Origin: Plakobranchus ocellatus
Taxonomy: Eukaryota; Mollusca; Gastropoda; Plakobranchidae
NCBI GenBank assembly: GCA_019648995.1
Contig: BLXT01002372.1
Coordinates: forward strand, 1,827,976 to 1,867,279
Length of the DNA: 39,304 nt
Reading direction: 5' to 3'
Below, in pieces: positions 1-9,900 of this stretch (position 1 is the first letter of the stretch; each line of letters starts with the position of its first letter). The notes below the pieces were generated by a model. That model saw nothing but the letters and a program-made list of their open reading frames with translations. It made no database searches and was not told where the DNA came from. The position numbers and the translations under genes are program-made.

Positions 1-85
1 TAGATATTGGCAGATCAGGTAAGAGAACAAAATTTCTCTATTCTCACCCCAGGGTGAGGCACACTTTATTTTCCTCCCTTATGAA

Positions 86-431
86 ATCAGAAGAATGCTG
101 CGAATCTCATGGACAGCAAAGAAGACAAATGACACAGTTTTAGAGGAAGCTCATACAACAAGACTACTCATAAGCAAAATCCGTAAACGTCAAGCAACCT
201 TTTTCGGCCATGTTATGCGAAGAGAAAAGTTGGAGAATCTTGTAACAACAGGAATGTTGGAAGGAAAACGCAGTAGGGGAAAACAACGAGAAAAGCTCAT
301 TGAAGGCCTGGCAGACTGGCTGAAGGCAGGGAAATCGTTGGAAGCAATAGAAGCGACAAAGGACAGGAAAAAGTGGAGGACCATGATCGCCAACGCTGTA
401 AAGCAAGGCACCTGATGATGATGATGATGAA
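86..431 (+). mobile_element. 3' end of a non-LTR (LINE) retrotransposon, truncated
   Basis: An open frame begins IRRMLRISWTAKK and continues with RKRQATFFGHVMRRE, LENLVTTGMLEGKRSRGKQR and DRKKWRTMIANA, ending at a stop at 413-415. This block (RRMLRISWT, then GHVMR, then G-K-R-RGRQR) is the familiar C-terminal tail of invertebrate endonuclease/reverse-transcriptase polyproteins. The stop is the first unit of six TGA triplets (413-430), a short tandem-repeat tail of the kind that ends RTE-like and related LINEs. The reverse-transcriptase core is missing: the frame breaks left of base 86. So this is a 5'-truncated, dead copy, not a host gene. The LINE clade cannot be fixed from this tail alone. 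Confidence 0.8.
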
Positions 432-507
432 ATCAGATGATGCCTCTAGCTAAGAGTGATAGAGGAGAAAAGAGAGGCAAGTCTCTAAATGCTTCATTGC
501 TGAGAAA

Positions 508-582
508 ATGAAACATGTTACAAAACTCAAATATTTAGGTTACCTGATAACATCAGATAGTAGATACACAAGTGAAAAATAA
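508..582 (+). pseudogene. Reverse-transcriptase scrap (KLKYLGYLITSD motif)
   Basis: The short frame MKHVTKLKYLGYLITSDSRYTSE, ended by a stop, matches the conserved F-K-Y-L-G-x-x-I-T-x-D-x-x-x-x-x-E segment that follows the catalytic core in LINE reverse transcriptases. In an intact element this segment lies upstream of the RRMLRISWT tail. Here it lies downstream of that tail, so it is probably a separate insertion or a rearranged piece. No longer frame surrounds it. The call rests on one short motif. Confidence 0.5.
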
Positions 583-633
583 GGGAAAGACTTCCAATTG
601 TGGACTCATAATGACATCCCAATTACAATGATA

Positions 634-778
634 AAATAAAGGCAATCTTAATTAACTGGTGACAATTTTTAAAAATTCATGAAATCACACAAATAATTTC
701 TTCCACAAACAAAATCTTTTATAATTTTTAGAAAAAAAATGATCACCTCAGACCACAATTTTGGATAATGACTGATCC
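634..778 (+). repeat. Interspersed repeat, copy 1 (inverted partner at 4649-4787)
   Basis: Aligned by eye, this stretch matches the reverse complement of 4649-4787 along its length. Shared blocks include AAGGCAAT, TTGACAAT/GTGACAAT, CAAATAATTT and ATCACCTCAGA. I estimate roughly three quarters identity. It is non-coding, and probably a non-autonomous transposon fragment of unknown class. Its right end abuts the piggyBac-like relic. Confidence 0.55.
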
Positions 779-781
779 AGT

Positions 782-1440
782 TTAACTCACTGGCTACTTT
801 ACCCGCAACGTTTGCGGAAAAATTTTGTTAACGGCAAAATACCAATCCCCCAACTCCTGCGGGTTGCAATTTCCAAATTTTTTATTTTCCCATGTAAATA
901 TCACAACAGTTGCGGTATAAGTTACGGCATCCATTAGCTTTCGAATGATATCTAGGCGAAGTTTGTTTCGGACGATTAGTACAAGCAGGAGAGGAATTTT
1001 ACGACACCTCTAGCAGCTACCACTTTTCGACTGATTTCTAGATGGAGTCTCATAGATTTAGACTATGATGAAAGTTTAGATATTGATAGCATCGTTGGGA
1101 ATGTATAAGATCCACATTATGAGCCCCCAAAGCGTACAAAGGCCAAGTCTAGTCTCCCCAAAGGCAGAGGGAAAGGAAAAGGTAGGGGCAAATTGAGCCT
1201 CACCATGGATAAGTCTAGATCTAAACCTCAGCAGGATCTAAATCAATATCTAGATCTAAAAATTCACATAGACTCAAATTTTTTTTGTAATGTAATCTTT
1301 ATTATCTTGAAAAAATATGGTACAAATTACATAGGTATATCTTTACTAACAAATGCACAGTGATTTTTTGAAAGTACCCCCAAAATATCTGGTACACAGG
1401 GAATTATTAGGAAAAAAAAGTCTGGTAGTCTGTGAGTTAA
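782..1440. mobile_element. piggyBac-like transposon relic with TTAA ends
   Basis: TTAA stands at both ends (782-785 and 1437-1440). Inside it, the left end reads CTCACTGGCTAC and the reverse complement of the right end reads CTCACAGACTAC, matching at 10 of 12 positions. TTAA target duplication with short terminal inverted repeats is the hallmark of piggyBac elements. At about 1056-1170 a broken frame reads DLDYDESLDIDSIVGNV, then a stop, then DPHYEPPKRTKAKSS. This resembles the acidic N-terminal region of piggyBac transposases. The DDD catalytic domain is absent, so the copy is internally deleted and dead. Confidence 0.55.
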
Positions 1441-2656
1441 GTTGATCATGTCTGTTTCAGCAATTAATCTGTACTATATATTTGTGTACTTTGAATTTTA
1501 TGTCACATAAAACTCCTGAATCACAGAACAAAATGACTTAAAATTTTGTATGAAAGATTAGCTGTGCGGAAGGGTGCATTGATTATGACCAAATTCTACC
1601 TCCTCTTTTTTTGTTTTCATATTGTTTCCTCAAAATATAAGTCAGAATTTTCTATCAGCAATGTTGCTGTTTTTCAAATGTATAGGCCTAAATTTCTGGT
1701 TCACATTGAGGCAACAGAGATGCACTTATCAATCACTTTCATTCAAGGCTGCATTGGAAGCGAAAGTTTAGATTCTAGCTTAGATATCTAAATCAAGGCG
1801 TCTACATCTAGAAAGACCTGATTAGGCCTACAGATCTAGATTCAAGGCCTTATTTTATAGCTTTGATTGATTCACGAGAATCTAGATCTATCTAAACTAG
1901 CAGGAATAGATTACTTAAATAGTTCAGGAGTTTTACCAGAAGTAACATTCAAAGTAAACAGATACATAAATTATAGATAGGGCTAAGGGAATACCTTGGC
2001 ATCTCATTTTATTTCATGTGATGCACATGTTATTCAAATCTAGATTCTAGGGTTCCCTTAGATCTACTTAGATCTAAATGTTTAAAGAGGCATCTCATGT
2101 TGACATTTGATTTGTACTATAGTATCCACTCTCTCTCTCTTTGCCTCTTTTTTTCTTTCCCTTTAATCACAGCATAGCAGTTCCACTCAACTAGATCTAG
2201 TTTAAAAATAAAACGGAAGTGGTCTCAAGAAATTATTTTATTTTTTCAATTTATTATATGAGCAATTGCCAAAAAGGTATCCCAAATTGGGGGTCACATT
2301 TTTTACTGCATTTTGAAAAAAAGAATCTTCAATTACAAAATGGAAAAGTATTGAGTATCAATGAGGTATTTTTCATGAAGGGTTGGATAGCAGGAGTAGA
2401 TCCATGTAAAAAAAAATTGGTCTGTGTCTCTTCATTTGGTGGTGAATGAGCTTTATTTTTTGATGGGTGACCACTTTTTTGGTGATTTTGTCATCATAGT
2501 TAGGCCTAGGCCTATTTGGTCTTATTTGGTCGATTTAGACAGCAAAGATGCACCCAAAACTGATTTTTTAAACATAAAGCAGCATTCGCATGCCATTGTA
2601 CTGACAAAAGCAAAATTTATGTATTGATGAGTTACATTTTTTCAAATAGGTCTTTA

Positions 2657-2790
2657 GAAAATCTTTCGCACATAACTATGATAATAGCCCACGTTTTGGC
2701 AAACCCTTTGGTTATCAGTCTAGCTATTATCAAATTTACTTTCTTGAGTGCACAATAGGAAGTCTTGCCGAAAATACATTCCAAATAAGG
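2657..2790 (+). repeat. Dispersed repeat family, copy 1 (partner at 6275-6420)
   Basis: The block ATCTTTCGCACATAAC, followed by CACGTTTTGGCAAACCCTT and then a TACATTCCAAAT block, recurs in the same order and orientation at 6275-6420. AAGTCTTGCCGAAA at about 2760-2774 also recurs inverted near 4495-4520. It is non-coding, likely a degraded transposon family of unknown class. Confidence 0.45.
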
Positions 2791-3034
2791 AAACCAACAC
2801 TGGCAAACACTGAAACAGAAACATAAGGCGAATGAAAACCAAAATACTAGAACCCAATTTATGATACATAGGCCTACATCTACTCCAATCCATTATCCTG
2901 CACAGGTTACTTACTGCTTAGCTCTAATGTGTAAAGCAAGTATAAAATCTTTTCGTACAATACTTACCCATGCCTTTGAGTTTGAATTCAAACAGAAACA
3001 GATTGGTCGTCAGTCAGTCTGTATCACGACACTA

Positions 3035-3096
3035 AATCTAGATCTAGATCTAAATTTAGATTCTAGATTTAATACTAATATAGAATCTAGAATCTA
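3035..3096. repeat. TAGATC/AGATCT hexanucleotide cluster
   Basis: Runs of CTAGATCTAGATCTAAAT, TTAGATTCTAGATTTA and AGAATCTAGAATCTA make up an imperfect hexamer-based simple repeat. Similar clusters occur at 4061-4079, 5297-5396 and 30533-30712. Confidence 0.7.
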
Positions 3097-3933
3097 ATAA
3101 CAGCAAGTAAAATCCAGCCTACAATGTAAATAAATCTTGATTATGGTCAGATCTAAATCTAATTTTCCTTCGATATACAAATGCTGTAGATCTATTCCTT
3201 AAAGCTGATCTAAAATTATTTAGATATAAATCCTAAATTAAGGTAACGGAAACTTCTATCTAGACACTAGACTCTAGATCCAGACATGTTTTACATCTCT
3301 CGTTTGCTATTTTCGTCGCGGAATCCCATCTCTTTTTTAGATCTCACATCAGCATCAATATAAAATAGTCGCCTAAGTCGATTCTTTGCAGGTACTTTTC
3401 CGTGTCATATTTCAAGTGCAACAAGCTCGTAGAAACTTTAACCTAAATGCGCTAGAGATGTAACATAGCAAATTCTAAAAAATCGAAAATTATAATAAAT
3501 AGATATTTATTTCATTTTTCATTATGTTACGTTATCTAGATGTTTACTCACTAGACTAATTTTGTTTCAATGCTAAAATATAATTAGCAAAAAGAGTATT
3601 CTTGGCAATTATGGACTGGGGTCTGTTGTTTAATGAAACTGCAAAGTTAAACAATACAGGTTACTAAATAAAGTGGACCTAGCTTTCATTCATTGTAATA
3701 TTTAGCGCTAGACGGATACAATTGTGGACTACTGTGACGGAGATAGGCCATTTTGGAACATGCTGCTGTATATTAGATCTTACCCGATTATTGCTATTAT
3801 TCCTGTTTCGTTTTGTGAATGGCGATGTTCAAGTCATGTATAAGGGTTGAAGCTGAGGTCATCTCATGTTCCAGTACACAAGTGGATTCTACTTAAGGAA
3901 CACCCATTAACGCCAGATAGAAACGCATACAAT

Positions 3934-3973
3934 ATGGCAAACAGAGAACAAAGACCACCATTTTTTGGTGGAG
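3934..3973 (+). CDS. BAX: BAX coding exon 1 (start codon, residues 1-13 plus one base)
   Basis: The ATG opens MANREQRPPFFGG. The exon ends in phase 1 at a strong donor, G|GTAAGG. I chose this exon because its phase joins exactly to exon 2 (G + AC = Asp14) and because BAX genes have a very short, glycine-ending first coding exon. The frame upstream is not conserved-looking. An alternative first exon cannot be excluded without transcript data. Confidence 0.75.
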
Positions 3974-6900
3974 GTAAGGGATTAACGTTTAGTTAATATG
4001 AATACCGAAACATGATGCACCCAGAGAACGCTCTTCTCAAGCGAATAGGCCTATTGATATAGATCTAGATCTAGATCTATTTCTATTTAAATGGATATTG
4101 GCCTCTCTGAATCCATATATTTTCATATTGATCTAGAACTAGATCTACATGCATTTCCTTCATTGTGATAGAAAATTACGGTGAGATTTTATTATGCAAT
4201 TTCACCGGTAATAGGTCTGGATCTATAATTATTCTAGCTGGATATTGCATTACTTTAGGCCTAGATTCTAGATCTAGATTTGGAGAAGGAGGATTCCACA
4301 TGAATTGAGATTGTAGGCTTAAAGGGCATGTTTATATTATACATGTACATCAATTTTACAGTATTTTCAACCATACAAATACTGTACACGAGAAGGAATT
4401 TAATGCTGAATTCAAATTTAGAATCTTGTAGTCTATAGTCTAGATAGATCTAATTTGCTTTAAAATTACATGAAAGCAATATTTGTAATAATAAAAGATG
4501 TTTCGGCAAGACTTCCAAATGTGGACACAAGAAAAGTAATTTTATGAAGGCCCGACTGCTAACCAATCTGTCATATTACTGCCTAACCATTTAATGACTG
4601 AAAATAAATCACCATTTCTTGAGATAACTTGCATTTTATTTCAAAATTAATGACCAAGATTGTTATCTGAGGTGATTATTGTTTTCCAAAAATTTTAAAA
4701 AATGTCTTTGTTTTTGGAAAAAATTATTTGCAATTGATGATTAATATTATACATTGTCAACCACTTAACTAAAATTGCCTTCATTTCTTCATTATTAATC
4801 AAAATATCACTATGTTTGCAATATGATCAGAATCGTTCCTAGTGTCGGGTACAGTGTGTTTTCTAGGAAAAAAATTCTTCCTTTGTCATTATTACCATTT
4901 TCTCTGATTCAATACCCAAGGGAAAAATGGCTTCTTGTGCTAGCCCATTTTGGGAGCGCATTACAGGACACGTATGTTTTTGTTTTTATGTCAGAACATG
5001 GCTCAAACAATCAAAAGGCCTCATAGTGTTGCATACCATTTTTTTACAGAAATGAATAAAGAAAACATAATTACACAATTTTCTTTTCTCACTCACCTCA
5101 AACTCAAGCGATTGCATGCACTCCAAGGTACCTTACTACTACTTATCTTGTGGTACTGTAAGATCCAAAAGCCTAACATTATGTCCATGTGTACAGAAAA
5201 TTTCAAAGAAATTGAGCCCAAGCTTTTTTTTAAAATGATTTTTAAGAATGAGCTACATCCTTACTTGAAACTTTAGTCCAAACAGTGTCTATGGATGTAA
5301 ATCTAGAACTAGAACTAGGTCTAAATGCTGCATTTCTGTGAGTATAGATCTAAACTAGGTCTAGATACAGCATTTGTAGAATTAGATCTAGAGCGGCTAT
5401 CAGTAGAATCAGCTGATACATTCTATTCTGTATCTAGTCTCCTTCTCTTGCATTACAACTAGGTCTAGACCCAAGAGGAACAGGCTGATTGATATCACTC
5501 CCCACCATCTGTCTTACTATCACTGCTACAGTTGTTTATAACTGATCAACACTAGCCTTTTGTTTAGAACCATTTGACTCATAACCATCACTGGAATCAT
5601 CTACCATTTGGCTAAAAAAAAACTAATGTTTTCTTTGCAGCCATTCTACAATGGTGTGGGTTAGGTTCAACCATGTTGTTTACTTTAGCAACCGTGAAAA
5701 AAAAAGGAACACAAACACACAAAGCACTCTTAATGATCTTGTATCACCAATATGATATGAAAACGAAAGTCAAAAGGAAGTGTATTGTGTCCCCAACTGG
5801 TTCTTACCAGATAAACATAGTTTCGTACTTTTGTTTTCTATACATTTGCATTGAAATACCGAGCCACTGACCGCTGCTTATGGAACTGAAGTGAATGAAT
5901 CAGTTAAATTAATATCTTAGAAAAAGTTCATAGTATAATAGGTCTAGATGATGATAATAATAATATGATCATTTGAATGCAACTTAACAGGAATGATAGG
6001 TTGAAAGAATACATGTCTGAAAAGTGCATGTCGCTTCCTGTGTGGGGGCTGTTCTAACACATGCAATGAAATTTTGAGGCAAATTTTTATAACCATAGGG
6101 CCTACAAAAGGACAACAAAAAGTCAGTGAATACATAAGAATGGTATGTTTATGAGAGTACAATATGTTAATACAGAGTCCAATGTGCTGTGTAAAGCTCA
6201 AAGACAGCCCAAACGCTAAAACTCTAGATTTATGTGTTCATGAGATCATCAGTTTGGTCAAATATGACTAGGAGAGAATCTTTCAAACATAACAAAGATG
6301 ACAACTAATGTTTTGGCAAACCCTTCCTTACTTAGTTCACATAGGAGTTAATCAAATATTTCAACCTTTGTTTTTAAAAAAAAGTCCTGTACTTCAGTAA
6401 TATATTCCAAATCCAACAGATTATTTGCATTGACTTTGAGGAATAATTAGCACACATTGCAATGTGTAGCCTCACAATAAAAAGCAGGTTAGGGTCTATG
6501 TTCTACTTCAAAGAATCTAGAAACCTGAAACTAAGGGAGGGTATTCACAGAGTTCTCATCAGTTTTCTAAACAAGAAACAAAACTCATTGTTTTGTGCTA
6601 GTTTTATTACCAATTTACCATTACTACAGAAGTTCAAGTTTTGACAAGCTTATATGTCCAAAAGGCCAGAAAAATAAGCTTAAAGGTCTAAAACTTGACA
6701 TATTAATTGTGGCAACTCTGTAGCTTCTCGAGCTTATTAATAAATCAAATTTTTATTTATCTTATTTATAAGATTCGCATTCGTAGGTGTGTCTTGCTCA
6801 GCAAAATATCTAAACTTAACTTCTTTTCAATCCCCTTCAAATCCCTTAATTTTTTTTTCTATTGGACTATATTTCTTTTTTTTTTTTATATGTGTGTCTG

Positions 6901-9900
6901 CCTCTTTAGAAACACACATGAAATCTTTCCTCATTGCTAGGCGATTGGTGCAAATGTTCAACTTCCACAATCTATGTGACTTCCTAAGAATTTCACCTAG
7001 TGGACCATCTTCAGCGATGCTTGAGAAAGCGAAAGTAGCATTACTGCATTATAAAAATTTAAAACTCAGCTTTAATGATGGCAGAAAGCAAAGGCAAAAA
7101 AAATTGTCAAGTTTAATAAGAAATCCAACATTAACATTTGTTTTTTATGTTTTTTTCTCAAGCTTCTTTTTTAATTTTAATCTTTCTTTTAGTTTTAAGG
7201 TTAAAAAAAAATTACTTTTGCTGTTTTTCACAATCAGGCAGGTGTTTGACATATGGGAGCAATTTGACAGCATCATACATTTTGAAAGAATTTTGTGAAT
7301 TTTTTTTTTTTTTTAATTCTGTATTCTTCTGTCATAAGAGTTAACACTCTCATCAATCCATGACCGTGTAATTAATTTTTGTGAGTAGTTTAGTATATGT
7401 AGTTTCCTTTCTTAAAAAGTGTCGTTTTTTTTTTTTATCTCAAGTGCACATATGCAAATATTACCTTTACCTGAGTAGGATTTTGAGTTAAGTATGAGAG
7501 TTTTGAAAAAAAATCCTTGTTTGTATTATTTACCCAGACATGATCCCTGGCAGTAGACAAAGACAGCTTACGGTTGATGATGTGACCAACCAGGGCCGTT
7601 ACTTGCTTAATGATTTCATCCATGGAAGGCTTCAGAATGATGGCATCGAAAATGTTCCAGGAATGGATGTGTTACAAGAACCCGGAACACCAAGAGGCAA
7701 GTTCACTCCCAAACCATATTTTGAACGGAGAAAATTTTTTTACATGAAGACATATGATGCCTTCTTTTATATTAAATATATATATATATATATATATCAT
7801 GTACCTTCATTTACCCTCAAGGAAATGATCTCTAAAATAGCTTATGTCTTCGCTCTTAAAGTCTTATTGTAATACTTTAACATATTTCATTCCTGAAAAT
7901 ATCAGGTGTGTGATAGTTTTTTTTCCCTTAGTATGATAGATTTTTAGCATAAACCTTTATAAAGTTTCTTACTCACACGACCACCACTTCTAGAAATGCT
8001 TACTGCCAGCACTACCTCTCTCACAACTGTCTTCTATTACTTCTTTCACCACTGCCTTCTACAAAACAATACTTCTAAAATGTTTTCCATAATAATGCTG
8101 CTCAGCATAGAAATTGAAGGGGTTTATTGGCACAAAGAGTAAAGGTTTGCCATATTTTTGAAGGTGAAGACTGTGCAGGGTCCATGGAACAATTGTGATC
8201 ATCTTTTTTTTTTTTATGGATACTAAATAGTTGGAACTATTCACACATCATGTTATTTCTCTCCCATGCCAATGAAGATGGGTTAGATGATTTTTTGTTT
8301 TCACTCCTACATTAATTTTTTTTTTAATTTATGGATATTGCCTTTGCCTGATCAGAAGCGCAAAATCCTATCATTTTGTCATTTATTCATGGAATCATAG
8401 GTATCTTTATAGATTTTGATTTTAAAATGACTTTCAGTGCTAAAAATTAACATCACATTTTTAAAGAATTTGATATTTTGAAAACACCCTGAATCAAAGG
8501 GGAGAAAAATGAAGTTGCTGGCTTTTGCATTCATGAAAAAGATGTTGATTCCAGAGAGGACCAGAAAAAAATATAAAACTTCGTCTTTTTATTTTACAAG
8601 GTTAAAACTTTTTTCAGGTCCGCCAATGGAGCATATACGGGAAATCGGTAGGGCTATCAGATTTATTGGTGATGACTTAGACAAGGATCAGAGACTTCAA
8701 GAGTAAGAATGTCTTTTTCATATGTCTTTTTTTTTAGTTCTGTTTATTCTGAAATTTATTGTGAAAAAAATAAATTGCAGTTGTTAAAAGTGTGATTTTC
8801 TTAGATAGAGCAAAGCAGCAAGGGGAGTAAATAAAACAATGCCTAAGAAGCTCGTGAAATCGACATGAAATCTGCACTTTTTGGATAGGCTTTATGATAC
8901 AAACAATGTTGAAGATGAAAGGATGACCAAGTCTTTGATAGTGAAGCTTTGCAAGCAGACTTAATTAAAACTACACTCTTAGGCCATTCAATGAGAAAAG
9001 AGGGATGAAAAGAAAGCAGAGGTTTTATTCTTATCGTGGTGTGACCTTGGAGAAGATCCTGAAGATTCCAATTTTTGCTTAACTAGTGAAAGGAACATGG
9101 AATAAAATTTAAGATCTAGTGTTATACAAAGTACATGATCAGACCTCCTTTAAGGATCAGTCTTGAATTCTACTGAAGCTGCATCAATAACATGTAGTCA
9201 TGTGTAATGTGAAAGAAAACTTTCATAATATTGGTACGTATAACTTGAAAATATGAGGAGAATTTGACTTGATCCTGACTTTCTATAGATTGACTGCTAG
9301 CAATAACATCCCCTTAGAAAATGCGTAAAATATAGACTTGTCAACACAAAGAATTGAAACTTACATTTGTTCCATATATTTATACAATTAATGTTGCTTA
9401 CAAAAGTATGAATTGTTGTTTGAATTGTTAAAAAACTAGTTTTGAATGAGACAAATTGCATATTTCTTCCCTTCTTACGGTTGCCTCATCTCTAGTATCC
9501 TTTGCAACTTTGAAAAAAAAATTAAATCCTGACCATTTCAAATTTGAATGTGTTAATGTCCCATTAAAACTTGCATTTTTAAAAAGAAATTAGGCTTTAC
9601 TCAGCATAGGTTGTTTTTTTTTTTCTCTTCTTATTTCACAAAAGATTAATTTCTAAGGTTCCACCTGAAGCAGAGAGGCAAGTCTTCTTAAATGTAGCAG
9701 AAAATATTTTTGAAGATGGAATCTTCAATTGGGGTCGTGTTGTGGCTCTTTTCTACTTTGCCTATAAAGTGTGCGTTAAGGTGAGTTGTTTTTCGCAATT
9801 CTTTAGCACTATACAACAATTGCGTTTTCTTAGTTGTTTTTTCTGGGTGATTTTGAAAACCAATTAAACATTTTTTTTCCTTTCAAATATTTTGGATGGT

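Larger units (their letters stand above)
1441..3933. other. Upstream flank of BAX, non-coding, AGATCT-rich
   Basis: I see no convincing coding exon here. Short open frames lack domain similarity and codon character. The stretch is peppered with TCTAGA/AGATCT hexamers (clusters near 1780-2070 and 3030-3260) and TAGGCCT palindromes, and carries one copy of a dispersed repeat at 2657-2790. The BAX promoter and 5' UTR should lie in the last few hundred bases. There is no clear TATA box. GGCCATTTTGG at 3746-3756 resembles a YY1-type GCCATNTT site, but one match of this length is weak evidence. Confidence 0.5.
3974..7537 (+). other. BAX intron 1 (3.56 kb)
   Basis: GT-AG intron with a strong acceptor (TTTACCCAG). 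It holds AGATCT clusters (4061-4079, 4137-4152, 4262-4280, 5297-5396), the inverted repeat copy at 4649-4787, the dispersed repeat at 6275-6420 and several poly-T tracts. Open frames near 4823-5276, 5673-5870 and 6789-7298 lack recognisable domains and are low-complexity, so I do not call genes there. Confidence 0.75.

Noticed and set aside
3756..3765. GAACATGCTG, a 9-of-10 match to a p53 half-site, about 170 bases upstream of the BAX start codon
   Set aside because: BAX is a known p53 target in mammals, but a single imperfect half-site occurs often by chance and no adjacent second half-site is seen.
6707..7344. Plus-strand frames of 68-169 codons in BAX intron 1
   Set aside because: Phe/Lys-rich low complexity from poly-T and poly-A tracts; they do not fit the BAX splice phases.
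7701..7702. GT at 7701 as the donor of BAX exon 2
   Set aside because: It would put exon 3 out of frame with a stop soon after and destroy the BH3 motif. The GC donor at 7697 keeps the frame.
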